Shown: piece after piece, positions 1 to 9,707 of the stretch
How positions within the stretch are numbered: the first letter of the stretch is position 1
Layout: each line of letters starts with the position of its first letter
From: Leptonema illini DSM 21528
GTDB taxonomy: Bacteria; Spirochaetota; Leptospiria; Leptospirales; Leptonemataceae
Assembly (NCBI RefSeq): GCF_000243335.1
Contig: NZ_JH597773.1
Span: 2,101,550-2,165,549, forward strand
Reading direction: 5' to 3'
DNA length: 64,000 nucleotides
The notes under the pieces: model-generated
Seen by the model: the letters and a program-made list of their open reading frames with translations, nothing else
Told to the model about the DNA's origin: nothing
The model's database searches: none
Program-made: the position numbers and the translations under genes

Positions 1-1
1 G

Positions 2-1003
2 ACGGCCTTTGCCTCTTTGAAGTTTCGCGTCAGCGGAGCCTATCTGAGAGAGAAATCCACTTTCAAGCTTATCACCACCTCATCCGGCACGCGTCTTCTT
101 GGTTCTTATGCCGAACAGGCCGGGGCGAAAGGACTGGTGCTACTCTTGCACGGCTGGGAAGGCGGCATCGAATCGACCTACATTCTGAGGTCGGGCGAGC
201 ATCTTTTCAGACAGGGCTACAACATCTTCAGACTGAATCTTCGCGACCACGGAGATACGCATCATCTGAACGAAGAGGCTTTCAATGGAACGATGATCGA
301 CGAGGTCTACGAGGCGATGTGTCAGATCTCAGAGCTTGCCGACAACATGCCTCTCTTCCTGATGGGATTTTCGCTCGGCGGCAATTTCGTCCTGCGCGCC
401 GCTATCGCACATTCGACGCGAAAGGCGAAGCTGAAAAACGTGCGTCATATACTTGCCGTATCGCCTGCCGTCGATCCCGAGATGGCCACCATCCGCATCG
501 ATGAGGATCGTATTCTCGGCCCTTACTTCCTGAACAAATGGTCGCAGTCTCTGATGAAGAAGCAGCAGCTCTTTCCCTATCTGCATGACTTCCGCTACGC
601 TACGTCTTCGCGAAGCGTCATGGAGCTGACATCGATAGGAATTCCGCTGTTCACACCCTACAGGCATGTGAAGGACTATTTCGCGCGTTATACAACGACG
701 GGCCCTTTTTTCAAGAATCTTCAGGTACCGACGACGATTTATACGTCGGCCGACGATCCGATCATCACCGAAGAGGATTTTCTGAAAATTGATCCGCATC
801 CTCTATTACGGATCATCATTTCGGATCGCGGCGGGCATAACGGCTTTCTGACGCGGGGATTCCATCCGGCCTACCTCGATCTATTTCATGAAATAGCGGC
901 AGGAGCGGCGACGAATGTCGACGTCGCAGAGCAGAACGGCCGGGCCGGTTCACGAAAAAGCTCGAAACGAGCGAAGACGGCGAGTCGATCTCGAAAATCC
1001 TGA
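2..1003 (+). CDS. YheT-like alpha/beta hydrolase (5' end outside window)
   Basis: The frame is open to the left edge, so the true start probably lies upstream; a TTG at 17 is only the first possible start inside the window. Counting from that TTG, the oxyanion-loop motif LLLHGWEGG lies at about residues 42-50, the nucleophile elbow GFSLGGN puts Ser at about 119, and Asp 247 (SADDP) and His 274 (GGHNG) complete a classical triad. This layout matches the YheT/EMB8 group of hydrolases, whose substrates are mostly unknown. The C-terminal tail is rich in Lys, Arg and Ser (last ~25 residues). A cytoplasmic location is likely since no signal peptide is visible in the part present. Family call is firm; substrate unknown. 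Confidence 0.85.
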   Translation, partial: TAFASLKFRVSGAYLREKSTFKLITTSSGTRLLGSYAEQAGAKGLVLLLHGWEGGIESTYILRSGEHLFRQGYNIFRLNLRDHGDTHHLNEEAFNGTMIDEVYEAMCQISELADNMPLFLMGFSLGGNFVLRAAIAHSTRKAKLKNVRHILAVSPAVDPEMATIRIDEDRILGPYFLNKWSQSLMKKQQLFPYLHDFRYATSSRSVMELTSIGIPLFTPYRHVKDYFARYTTTGPFFKNLQVPTTIYTSADDPIITEEDFLKIDPHPLLRIIISDRGGHNGFLTRGFHPAYLDLFHEIAAGAATNVDVAEQNGRAGSRKSSKRAKTASRSRKS

Positions 1004-1051
1004 CCAGGAAAAGGATCGCCCGATTTCACAGGGCCGGTTTTCTTGCCAGCA

Positions 1052-2323
1052 ATGTCTGACGTTTCCTCGCTTCTGCGTCATCGCCTGCAGATCTTTGATC
1101 TCGGTTTCGTTCGACTCGCCTATCTGAAAAATGACAGCTACCTGACGACGGCACAGATCTTCACACGTGTGGGCTCGTCGGTGGAAAAGACGGGCGAATA
1201 CGGCATCGCACATATTCTCGAACACATGTTCTTCAAGGGGTCGAGCAAGCGCCCCGGCGGAACAAGCATTCCCCGCGCTGCCAACGACATCGGCGCGAAT
1301 ATGAACGCCTACACGACCTACGATCATACGGCCTATTATATTACGGTTCTGAACGACTCGTTTGAAGAAGGCTTCGACATTCTCAGTGATATGTTTCGCA
1401 ATCCTCTCTTTCCCGAGGAGGAGTTTCGCAAAGAGCTCAATCCCATTCTCAGCGAGTTTCGCGAGCGCGACGACGATCCCGACGATTTCATCAACGAACG
1501 GGCGATGGAACGCTATTACGGAGCGGGCTATCACCCCATCATCGGAACAGAGCAGTCCATTCTCGCCGCGACTACGGTCGATATGCATGCGTTCAAGAAA
1601 CGCTATTATGGAGCCGGCAATGTGCTGATCGTGATCGTCGGCGGCGTCGAAGAAGACCGCATGATGAAGGCCGTCCAGCAGCATTTCTCTGACCTGCCGA
1701 AGGCGCTGGCCCCCGAGTTTCAGCGGCTTCAGGCGACGTCCGCCGATATGGAGCTGACGCGAAGCGGCATTCAGGAAGCATACTTCAATCTTTATTATCC
1801 GGCGCTTCCGCAAGAGCATCCGAAGCGACATCATGAAGATCTCATGAACTTCATTCTCGGCGGCAGCGATTCGTCCCTTCTTTTCGAACGGATTCGCGAA
1901 GAGCTGGGGCTGTCGTGCTACGGCATCTACTCGATGATCTCGCGCAACGAGCCTTTCAATAATCTGAATATCAGCTGCGGTATCGATCCGCTTGAGATCG
2001 GTATCCTCGAAACCGAGATCCAGCGCATCATAATGAAGATCTGCGATGAACGCATCGAAGAGCATCACCTGAAACGGGCCAGAGCCTCCATTCGCACGGC
2101 GCTTGCTTCGCGCAGCGAAACGAGCAAGGGCATGGCCTCTATGATCGCCCTTCCCGTTCTTCGCGGCGAGACCGAAGATCCGCTACAGAAGGCGCTTCGC
2201 GAACTCGAAGAGGTAACGATCGAAGACATTCGCGAAGCTGCGCAGCGCACCTTTTCGGGGCCGCGCCTGCGCGCCGTTCTTCTTCCCGACGCGATCGATT
2301 CCGACGACGAAGAAGAAGACTGA
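1052..2323 (+). CDS. M16 family zinc metallopeptidase
   Basis: Inverted zinc-protease motif HILEH occurs at about residues 54-58 (counted from ATG 1052), with the third ligand Glu about 77 residues on in the SEFRERDDDP segment, as in M16B peptidases related to processing peptidase and YmxG/PqqL. There is a second, non-catalytic M16 half to the C-terminus, which ends in an acidic tail (DSDDEEED). A TTG nine bases upstream is an alternative start; ATG 1052 is preferred. No signal peptide is seen, so the enzyme is probably cytoplasmic. The stop codon overlaps the next start (TGATG), so translation is likely coupled to the Sua5 gene. Confidence 0.88.
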   Translation: MSDVSSLLRHRLQIFDLGFVRLAYLKNDSYLTTAQIFTRVGSSVEKTGEYGIAHILEHMFFKGSSKRPGGTSIPRAANDIGANMNAYTTYDHTAYYITVLNDSFEEGFDILSDMFRNPLFPEEEFRKELNPILSEFRERDDDPDDFINERAMERYYGAGYHPIIGTEQSILAATTVDMHAFKKRYYGAGNVLIVIVGGVEEDRMMKAVQQHFSDLPKALAPEFQRLQATSADMELTRSGIQEAYFNLYYPALPQEHPKRHHEDLMNFILGGSDSSLLFERIREELGLSCYGIYSMISRNEPFNNLNISCGIDPLEIGILETEIQRIIMKICDERIEEHHLKRARASIRTALASRSETSKGMASMIALPVLRGETEDPLQKALRELEEVTIEDIREAAQRTFSGPRLRAVLLPDAIDSDDEEED

Positions 2324-3417
2324 TGAAACGCCTGACGATGGACGAGGCGGTGACGCTTCTTCGCTCGGGCGAGATCGTCGCCTTACCGACCGAGACGGTT
2401 TACGGCCTTGCAGGCCGGGCCGATTCCGAAGAAAGCGTGCGCAAGATCTTCGAGGCCAAAGGCCGGCCGGCCGAGAATCCGCTTATCTGCCACATCGGTT
2501 CCGTTGAGATGCTGGAGCGCTACGCCGTCGTCGCTGAAGACGATCGTGCTCTGCTCTCTCTATGGCCCGGTCCGTTTACGATTCTTCTGCCGAAGCGTGA
2601 CCTCCCCGATGTCGTCACGGCGGGGTCGCATCTCTGCGCCTTTCGTATGCCGGCGCATGCGCTCTTTCTTGATGCCATTCAGAAAACCGGAGTGCCGCTG
2701 GCCGCCCCTTCGGCCAATCGCTCCGGCGAAACAAGCCCCGTTACGGCAGAGATGGTCGAGACATCTCTCGAAGGGCGCATCCCGGGCGTCGTCGACGGCG
2801 GTCCGTGCAGCGTCGGCATCGAATCGACGGTCGTTTTACGAGAGGGCGACCGAAGCGTGCGCATCCTCAGACCGGGAGCGATCACCGAGGCTCAGTTCGA
2901 AGCTCTGGGTTATACAGTTGCGCGAAATGGCGCGCCCGAGATCGACGGCCGGGGACTTCTCTCACCCGGACGCCTTCCCGTACACTATGCGCCGTCCGTG
3001 CCCTTAATCCTTGTCGATCGAGGTTATACGCCCGAATTGCTCGATCGCCTGCACCGCTATCTGAACGGAGAGTCAGGTCTGTTTCACATAGCGGAGCAGC
3101 GCATCGACATAGGGCGTATCGATTGCAGCCATCCGGCTGTGCTGCGCTCCGATGCTGACTCCGGCGAGGACCGGGCTCAGCACCCGGATCAGGAGCGGGG
3201 CCAGACAACCGAACGGAGTTCGTATCAATTCCAGAAGGAAGATCTCGCCGCTTTTGCAGCGAGGCTCTATCGCACGCTGGATGAGATGAGCCGCACGGCG
3301 TCGGTGATCCTGACGTTCTCTGTCGCCGACGAAGACATCGGCCGTGCGATCAACGACCGACTGCGCCGCGCCGCAAGCCTGTGCCTCATCCCATCGGATA
3401 CAGAATCCGCCCCGTAA
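2323..3417 (+). CDS. sua5: L-threonylcarbamoyladenylate synthase, Sua5 type
   Basis: Makes threonylcarbamoyl-AMP from threonine, bicarbonate and ATP for the t6A modification of ANN-decoding tRNAs. The YrdC domain fills roughly residues 5-190: PTETVYGLAG near the N-terminus, then KGRPAENPL and SANRSGETSP. The segment LLSPGRLPVHYAP at about residues 208-220 is the linker of Sua5 proteins, followed by a Rossmann-like C-terminal domain, which the shorter TsaC proteins lack. The length (364 aa) fits Sua5. It overlaps the upstream M16 gene by one base and its 3' end overlaps the convergent aldo/keto reductase gene by 32 bp. Confidence 0.92.
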   Translation: MKRLTMDEAVTLLRSGEIVALPTETVYGLAGRADSEESVRKIFEAKGRPAENPLICHIGSVEMLERYAVVAEDDRALLSLWPGPFTILLPKRDLPDVVTAGSHLCAFRMPAHALFLDAIQKTGVPLAAPSANRSGETSPVTAEMVETSLEGRIPGVVDGGPCSVGIESTVVLREGDRSVRILRPGAITEAQFEALGYTVARNGAPEIDGRGLLSPGRLPVHYAPSVPLILVDRGYTPELLDRLHRYLNGESGLFHIAEQRIDIGRIDCSHPAVLRSDADSGEDRAQHPDQERGQTTERSSYQFQKEDLAAFAARLYRTLDEMSRTASVILTFSVADEDIGRAINDRLRRAASLCLIPSDTESAP

Positions 3418-4417
3418 TCTCGTCGATCCGTTTCAGCGTCTCGTCTGTAAGCACGACATCGGCGGCCTTCAGGCTGTCTTCAAGCTGATCGGCCGACGAG
3501 GCGCCTATGATCGTTGAGGCGACGAAATCATGCTGTTTCGACCAGGCGACGGCAAGCGTGGTCACACTCATATTCAGCTCGGCGGCTAACGTCATCAATT
3601 CGGCGGTCGTATCAAGCGTCTTCTCGTTAAGAAAACGATTGCGCTGCTTCTGCTGTCGCACGCCTTCTTTCGCATAACGAGAGAAGCGGGCATTCTCCGG
3701 AGGCGGCTCGACGTTATACTTTCCCGTCGCCACGCCTCCGGCCAGAGGCGAATAAGGAAGCAGACTTACGTTCTCTTTGCGACACACTTCTGCAAGGCTG
3801 TCTTCAAAGCGGCGATTTAAAATCGAAAAGTTGTTCTGAATCGTTTCATAGCGGATCAGGCCGTTCATCTCACTCTGATGCAACGCCTTCATCAATCCCC
3901 AGGGCGTTTCATTCGAACATCCGGCCACTCTGATCTTGCCTTCGCGCTTCAGATCGTCAAGCGCCTCCATGACCTCCTGATGCGTGGAGGCGTTCGCTCC
4001 CGGATCGGGCCAGTGCGTTTGATAAAGATCGATATAATCCGTTTGCAGGCGACGCAGCGATCCTTCGATGGCGGTACGAATCTGATGAGCGTCCAGGGCT
4101 GTCATGCCGCTTCGAAGCGGCGGTACAAACCATCCATGTGCCGGCCCGGCCACCTTAGAGGCGACGATGACGCTATCGCGGCGACGCTGCTTCAACCAGC
4201 GACCGACGATCTCTTCGGTACGGTGCACCCACTTCTCTTCGGGCGGAACGGGATAGATCTCAGCCGTATCGAGGAAGTTCACGCCTCTCTCAAAGGCTGC
4301 GTCGAGTATGCGAAGGCTTTCTTTTTCATCGGCAAAGGATCCGAACGTCATCGTTCCCATGCAGATATCGGTGACAACAAGCGGCGATGCGCCCAGTCGA
4401 TTCTTCTTCATGATCAT
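3386..4417 (-). CDS. Tas-like NADP-dependent aldo/keto reductase
   Basis: Aldo/keto reductase barrel of 343 aa. The catalytic tetrad can be read: Asp 50 and Tyr 55 (FLDTAEIYPV), Lys 88 (IVASKVAGP) and His 135 (LYQTHWPDP). The AEIYPVPP block and overall pattern closely resemble E. coli Tas rather than potassium-channel beta subunits. The physiological substrate cannot be told from sequence. Start at 4417 or, two codons later, 4411; neither has a clear Shine-Dalgarno. The 3' end runs 32 bp into the convergent sua5 gene. Confidence 0.9.
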   Translation of the reverse strand: MIMKKNRLGASPLVVTDICMGTMTFGSFADEKESLRILDAAFERGVNFLDTAEIYPVPPEEKWVHRTEEIVGRWLKQRRRDSVIVASKVAGPAHGWFVPPLRSGMTALDAHQIRTAIEGSLRRLQTDYIDLYQTHWPDPGANASTHQEVMEALDDLKREGKIRVAGCSNETPWGLMKALHQSEMNGLIRYETIQNNFSILNRRFEDSLAEVCRKENVSLLPYSPLAGGVATGKYNVEPPPENARFSRYAKEGVRQQKQRNRFLNEKTLDTTAELMTLAAELNMSVTTLAVAWSKQHDFVASTIIGASSADQLEDSLKAADVVLTDETLKRIDEITGRILYPMG

Positions 4418-4444
4418 CCATTGAAATGCAGATGGACTGCAACG

Positions 4445-7078
4445 TCAAGCCGGGGCGGTTTTCTTCTCGATTTCGCTGCGGTAGGCGATGCGCTTACCTC
4501 TTAGAACCGTGCGATACAGATCCATAAAGCGATCGTTGGGCAGATGTCCCATGCCCTGCATCGACAGCTTCGGATGTATGCGGTTCAGGAAGTACATCTC
4601 CATCTCGCCGTGATTCTTAACAGGGCGGAATCCGCGATACTCGCATTCAAAGAAGTATTTCACCAGATTGTATGTGGCGGCCGAGATGTTGATGCGGCCG
4701 GGTTCGCCGTCAGACTCCATTCGCGAAGAGACGTTTACGGTGTCGCCCCAGACGTCGTAAGTGAACCGGTCTTTGCCGATGACACCGGCGGCGACGGGAC
4801 CGGTGTTGATGCCGATGCGCAGTTCCCAGAATGGAATACCGAGACTTGCCTTTACGTTGCGCTGTTGATGCATGAAGGCCTGGATCTCAAGAGCGGCCAG
4901 GCAGGCATCAATGGCATGCGAGCGACGGGCCTCGGGCAGGCCGCCGGCGAACATATAGGAATCGCCGATCGTCTTCAGTTTGGTTAGCCGGTTATGTCGG
5001 ATGATTTCGTCGAACTGATAGAAGTAGCCGTCCAGCTCGCGAATGAGATCCTCGGCCGACATGCCTCTTGCGACGGCCGTGAAACCCGCAAAGTCGGCGA
5101 AGACGATCGTCGTATCGTCATGAACACGCGTGATGACCTGACCCGTATCCTGTAACTCGTCGGCGACAGAGACGGGCAGGATGTTTCGAAGAAGTTCGTC
5201 GGCGCGCGTCTTCTCCTGTTGCACCTGATTATGCAGAAAGGCGTTGTTCAGCGCCCCGGCGATTTGATCGGCAAAGGATTGAATACGATGCACGTCTCTA
5301 CTTTTCAGGTGAAGCATTCGATCCAGATTCGTGAAGGCAAGAATTCCGGCCGTCTCGCCGCGGATCACAAGCGGCACATGCAGGAACCATTTGAGATTCA
5401 ACGAATTCTTGATCGCCTCGTCGACGGGACTTCCCTGAAAGCCTTCGGGGATTCGCGGAAGATAGTAAGGCTTCCTTTTAAAGGCGGTTCGATAAAGAGT
5501 TCCTGAGGCCTTCTCCAGAGAAATCTCAAAGGAATCGAGAAACGAAAGCATCGCCGGCGTTAACCCGAGAGGACGCGAATACATCGAGGTGAAAAGCGTC
5601 TGTTTCTCTCGATTCACAAGCATCAACCACGAAAATTCAAGCCCGAAATTCTCTTCAAGATAGCGAAAAATCTCGCTGGCGATAAACTTGAAATCCGTCT
5701 GCTCATTCATCTTTCGCGTAAATTCGTTCAGTTGCTCGATCTGATTTCGCGTCGTCTCGATCTCATACACCGATTTTTCAAGGGCCAGCTGCTGCCTTTC
5801 CAGCTCCTCGATGAGCAGGGAGTTATTCAGAACGACGGCAAACTGCTCGCTGAAGATTGAAAGCCGTGCAAGGTCGGCGCGCGAAAGACGCATGCGATCG
5901 TGCATCATCGAAAAATCAAGAACGCCGATAATCCTGTTGCCCGTAATAAGCGGAAAGATGAGAAGAGACTTCATGCCGGTCAGTTCGAGGTTGGCATTCT
6001 CGAATTCGGAATCCGACCGGCCGCGAATCATCGGCAGATAGATGTAGCGCTTTCGTTCGCATGCCAGGGCGTGCATTCCGTTCACGGGAAAGAGAGGCAG
6101 CTTGCGATCGGTGAATTCCTGCATGGACTGACCGGGTAAAAAGCTTTCGATATTAGAGCGATGGTAGGTTAACACTCCGTTCACCTGATCTATCAGATAG
6201 ACGACATAGTAGTGAATATCGAAAGAGCTTTTCACATATTCGAGCATGAGGTTCAGAACAAGATCGAGATCGAGCGCCTCGTTCATGTTTCGCAGCAGCT
6301 GATTCAAAGAGGCGATCTGCATGCCTTCGGTTTCCAGGCGCTGATTGATGGCAAGAAGCTGCAATCCCTGATCTTCAAGAGCGCCGACCAGAAGACTGTT
6401 TCGCAGCGTCACGGCCAGATGTTCGACGAAAACTTCGAGGTCGGTCAGGTCTTCGGGGGTCAGGTCGATCGTCTCGCTTGGGTGCGACAGATCGAGCGTG
6501 CCCATGACCTGATCGGCCGACACAAGAGGAAAGACCAGCAGCGTTCGGATCGGAATGGATTGCTGCACATCATGCTCCGCCGAAGAAAGGGACTTTCGCG
6601 GAACGTCGCGCCAGTAAAGACGCTTTCGCCGGCGGCATACAGCTTCATGCAGGCTGGTTTCACCGGCAGGGATCGACGTCTGCTTCAGCACCGAAAGATA
6701 CGGCTCTTCGGCATTCGAATGAAAAAAAGTAAAGCCTCCTTCCAACTCGCGACGAAAGAGAACATAGTACCTGATGCCGAATTGTTCGACAAGGAATTCC
6801 GCCATCTCGCCGGCAATGCGCTCAATATTGAGATCCTCGTTGAATTTGCGAAGCAGACGGTTCAGGGCGATCGTTCGCCTTATAGAACGCTGCAGCTGCG
6901 CCCTTGCCTGTTCGGAATGTTCGAGTCGATCTTCGAGATTGGCCTCTTCGCCTGCCCGGGCCGTTTGCCGTTCGCTGTTCGGCGAATGGACCTCGGTCTT
7001 CAAAAGACGCGACAGAATCAGGGCACCTGCGGCTCCGACAGAAAACGAAAGAAAACCTGTGATCAAAAACGCTTCCAT
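4445..7078 (-). CDS. Adenylate/guanylate cyclase with three GAF-like domains
   Basis: 877 aa. One N-terminal membrane segment (about residues 3-25, GFLSFSVGAAGALIL) is followed by a short coiled coil, then three successive GAF-like regions (roughly 60-215, 260-415 and 450-620) separated by coiled linkers, and a class III cyclase domain at about 640-845. Metal-binding Asp residues lie in FADFAGFT (near 660) and KTIGDSYM (near 700); the transition-state Asn and Arg are in WGDTVNVSSRM. The Lys in KTIGD together with the Asp in YDVWGD favours ATP over GTP as substrate. Catalytic residues appear complete. A single gene with its own promoter region upstream; GAF ligands unknown. Confidence 0.92.
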   Translation of the reverse strand: MEAFLITGFLSFSVGAAGALILSRLLKTEVHSPNSERQTARAGEEANLEDRLEHSEQARAQLQRSIRRTIALNRLLRKFNEDLNIERIAGEMAEFLVEQFGIRYYVLFRRELEGGFTFFHSNAEEPYLSVLKQTSIPAGETSLHEAVCRRRKRLYWRDVPRKSLSSAEHDVQQSIPIRTLLVFPLVSADQVMGTLDLSHPSETIDLTPEDLTDLEVFVEHLAVTLRNSLLVGALEDQGLQLLAINQRLETEGMQIASLNQLLRNMNEALDLDLVLNLMLEYVKSSFDIHYYVVYLIDQVNGVLTYHRSNIESFLPGQSMQEFTDRKLPLFPVNGMHALACERKRYIYLPMIRGRSDSEFENANLELTGMKSLLIFPLITGNRIIGVLDFSMMHDRMRLSRADLARLSIFSEQFAVVLNNSLLIEELERQQLALEKSVYEIETTRNQIEQLNEFTRKMNEQTDFKFIASEIFRYLEENFGLEFSWLMLVNREKQTLFTSMYSRPLGLTPAMLSFLDSFEISLEKASGTLYRTAFKRKPYYLPRIPEGFQGSPVDEAIKNSLNLKWFLHVPLVIRGETAGILAFTNLDRMLHLKSRDVHRIQSFADQIAGALNNAFLHNQVQQEKTRADELLRNILPVSVADELQDTGQVITRVHDDTTIVFADFAGFTAVARGMSAEDLIRELDGYFYQFDEIIRHNRLTKLKTIGDSYMFAGGLPEARRSHAIDACLAALEIQAFMHQQRNVKASLGIPFWELRIGINTGPVAAGVIGKDRFTYDVWGDTVNVSSRMESDGEPGRINISAATYNLVKYFFECEYRGFRPVKNHGEMEMYFLNRIHPKLSMQGMGHLPNDRFMDLYRTVLRGKRIAYRSEIEKKTAPA

Positions 7079-7089
7079 AAGAACAGTTA

Positions 7090-7262
7090 AAGAAGGAACA
7101 ACGATAAGCTAACCTACTTCCGTGTTGGTTTTTGAGCCGCCACTTCTGAAGCTACGCCTGAAATTTTGAGTCTTTAAGAATGCGTCTCATCCCCATACAT
7201 TGACTCCTCAGCCCTCGCTTCAATGTGACAGTCTCTCTTCCTGTAAGGTTGGCCAGTACTTT
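7090..7262. other. Intergenic gap between cyclase and DUF58 genes
   Basis: This gap holds the upstream region of the minus-strand cyclase gene and the 3' end of the minus-strand MoxR operon. I see no convincing hairpin terminator and no small gene. No Shine-Dalgarno is evident ahead of the cyclase ATG. Confidence 0.5.
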
Positions 7263-8660
7263 TCAGAACGTCGATGCAAAACGTATCTTCAAATATTCAG
7301 ACAGCACGGAAAGGTTCAACCCCTTTCGGGTGGCCGTTACAATGCCGGCCCGCGGCCCGGCAATGAAGCGCAGGCGACGCTCCTTTTCTTTCAGGTAATG
7401 AAAGGTGGCCAGCTGCTGCGCTCCAGCCCGATCGGCGCTCAGGTCGGGAATATCGGGCAACGGAAAAAGATTGTTACGCCGACTGAGCCGTCGAATCTCT
7501 TCGAGAGGACTCTCTTTTAGAATCTCCAGGGTTTCATCGTTTTCCAGAAGAACGAGAAGGGGTCTGTGCGAACCCGAAAGCCTTTTTGAAAATCTCACCC
7601 AGTCTTCTATGCCTTCTTCATGCGGAACGGAGGTAAAAAGCACAAGGATGGTTTCATTTCGCAGGACTCCTCCCAGAAAGGATGCCAGGCCATCCAGATG
7701 AAGCGATCTGTCTTCTGGCGTCAGAGAGCAAACGGCCGCAGAAAGAGCCGCCGTTTCGCGGCGCGCCGGTGGATAAAAGAGGTGCGGCTCGGAGCCATAG
7801 GCAAGCAGTCCGACGGAATCCCCCCGCGAAGAGGCGACGCCCGCAAGCATCAGAGCCGCCGATAACGCTTCATCAAGTAAAGAACGCTGGCCGCTGCGCA
7901 GCGCCATCCATCGACTCATGTCGACTACGAGAAAGAGCGTTTGCTTCTGCTCTTTTTCGTATTCGCGTGTGATGAGCTTACCAGACCGCGCCGACGCCTT
8001 CCAGTCAATGCGACGCGGCTCATCACCGGGCTGATAGTCGCGCATACGATAAAATTCACGCTCCCCGCCAGGAGCTGCGCGTCTCTGCCATCCAGAGACC
8101 GAATGGATGCGTTTCTGTGCGGCGATAAATTCGCCGTTCACCGGCGGAAGCTCGGAATGTACGGCAATATCATCTTCACAGGACAGGCGGAATCGACGCA
8201 GCGCAAGACCCAGAACGGACCGCACCGTCACATAGACCTCTGCAAAACGGAAGACGCCGCGGCGAAGCCCCGTAGCCGAGTAAGAGACGGCAAAGGGAGC
8301 ACGCCCCGCGCAATAAAGCGGGAAGGCATCGACCCGAAAATACGGCCCGGTATCGTCGTAGATCGTATAACGCAGCCGGCGTTTGCCGCGCGCATCGATC
8401 GGCTCAAGCTGCAATTCTATGGAAAGGGTCCGGTTCTCCTGAAAGCGTCCCTGAAGACTTCGTCTCACCGCTAGCGACTTCGGGCCGGGAAGGAACAACC
8501 CATCAAGCAGGATCAGAGCTATCAGTATACTCTCTGCGATCACAGCGCCCAGAACGACCGCTGTAAAGAACGGCGTTCCAAACGTAAGCGGAGCAGCCGC
8601 CATGCCTGACAGCGCAAGAACCGATTGAATCCAGATGCTGCGTTTTGAGGGGATGATCAT
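7263..8660 (-). CDS. DUF58 domain protein of MoxR operon
   Basis: 465 aa with two hydrophobic segments near the N-terminus (about 10-50, including IWIQSVLALSGMAA), then an extracellular-like beta region and the DUF58 signature RDYQPGDEPRRIDWKAS near residues 205-222. A vWA-like domain follows (FLVVDMSRWM), which carries a partial MIDAS. DUF58 proteins pair with MoxR AAA+ ATPases; both are here, overlapping by 4 bp (ATGA). By family knowledge such pairs act in assembly or activation of membrane or periplasmic complexes, but no specific target is known. Last gene of the seven-gene minus-strand operon. Confidence 0.9.
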   Translation of the reverse strand: MIIPSKRSIWIQSVLALSGMAAAPLTFGTPFFTAVVLGAVIAESILIALILLDGLFLPGPKSLAVRRSLQGRFQENRTLSIELQLEPIDARGKRRLRYTIYDDTGPYFRVDAFPLYCAGRAPFAVSYSATGLRRGVFRFAEVYVTVRSVLGLALRRFRLSCEDDIAVHSELPPVNGEFIAAQKRIHSVSGWQRRAAPGGEREFYRMRDYQPGDEPRRIDWKASARSGKLITREYEKEQKQTLFLVVDMSRWMALRSGQRSLLDEALSAALMLAGVASSRGDSVGLLAYGSEPHLFYPPARRETAALSAAVCSLTPEDRSLHLDGLASFLGGVLRNETILVLFTSVPHEEGIEDWVRFSKRLSGSHRPLLVLLENDETLEILKESPLEEIRRLSRRNNLFPLPDIPDLSADRAGAQQLATFHYLKEKERRLRFIAGPRAGIVTATRKGLNLSVLSEYLKIRFASTF

Positions 8661-9649
8661 GCGCCGAAATCCTTCTCAGGAACCTCCGTCACCGAGAGCA
8701 GATCGGCGATGATGTCGTCGGGGCGGATGCCTTCAAGGTACGCCTCGGGCTGCAAACGTAACCGGTGGCGGAAGGCGGCCGGCGCCATCTCCTTGATATC
8801 GTCAGGTAGAACGTAGCCGCGGCCTTTCATCAAGGCCCGCACCCGCGAGGCTCGCAACACGGCAAGTGCGGCCCGGGGCGAACAGGCGACGGCAAGATCC
8901 CGGCGCTTTCGCGTGCCATCGATCAAGCGATGCACATAGTGCAGTATGCTATCAGAAACAAATACTCGATCGGCCACCTGGCGTAAAGACAGGATGCCGG
9001 CTGCATCGAGAACGGGTCGCAGCTTCTGCGGATCGGGCTCTCCTCCCGAAAGGTGCATGCGATATACGCCGATCTCTTCTTCTTTCTGCGGATACTCGAC
9101 GTTCAACTTGAGCATGAAACGGTCCAGCTGCGCTTCGGGTAACCCGTACGTTCCCTCGGACTCAATAGGATTCTGCGTGGCGATTACGAAAAACGGTTCG
9201 TCGACGCCGTATTGTTTGCCGTCAAGGGTAACCGATCGCTCCTGCATGATTTCGAGCAGTGCCGAGTGTGTTTTTGCCGGAGCGCGGTTGATCTCGTCGG
9301 CAAGAAGCATATTCGTGAAAACAGGTCCTTTATAAAAGAGGAACTTCTGCTTTTCGGTATGATAGATATGAGTTCCCGTTATATCGGCGGGCATGAGATC
9401 GGGCGTAAACTGAATTCGGTTAAACTGACAGCCAAGAGCCGTTGCAAGGCTTTTTGCAAGCAGGGTCTTTCCAAGACCGGGAACGCCTTCGATAAGCACG
9501 TGGCCGCCCGAAAGAATACCGCAGATGACTCCGGTTACAAGCTCCTGCTGCCCGATGAACAGCTTCGCCGTCTCGGATCGCAAATCCTGCAGCCTCTGAA
9601 GCGCAGATTCGATCTCCTGTCCCTGTAGCATCTGATTCATAGATTCCAT
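8657..9649 (-). CDS. MoxR family AAA+ ATPase
   Basis: 330 aa, typical MoxR length. Walker A GVPGLGKT at residues 55-62, Walker B LLADEINRAPAKT near 112-125, sensor 1 ATQNPIESEGTY near 152 and arginine-finger region AQLDRF. Ends with the lid domain containing the conserved CSPRAALA block. MoxR ATPases act as chaperones for neighbouring vWA or DUF58 proteins, and here the DUF58 gene overlaps by 4 bp. Cytoplasmic. A gap of 58 bp separates it from the DUF4350 gene, the largest break in the operon. Confidence 0.95.
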   Translation of the reverse strand: MESMNQMLQGQEIESALQRLQDLRSETAKLFIGQQELVTGVICGILSGGHVLIEGVPGLGKTLLAKSLATALGCQFNRIQFTPDLMPADITGTHIYHTEKQKFLFYKGPVFTNMLLADEINRAPAKTHSALLEIMQERSVTLDGKQYGVDEPFFVIATQNPIESEGTYGLPEAQLDRFMLKLNVEYPQKEEEIGVYRMHLSGGEPDPQKLRPVLDAAGILSLRQVADRVFVSDSILHYVHRLIDGTRKRRDLAVACSPRAALAVLRASRVRALMKGRGYVLPDDIKEMAPAAFRHRLRLQPEAYLEGIRPDDIIADLLSVTEVPEKDFGA

Positions 9650-9707
9650 CCTGTTTTCTCCCTGTGTAGCACACTATAACTTGCCTCTGCCGCTCCAGAA
9701 GCTCCGC

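Noticed and set aside
950-2068. 372-codon minus-strand frame opposite the M16 protease
   Set aside because: The plus strand has the full HxxEH protease; the antisense frame has no recognisable features.
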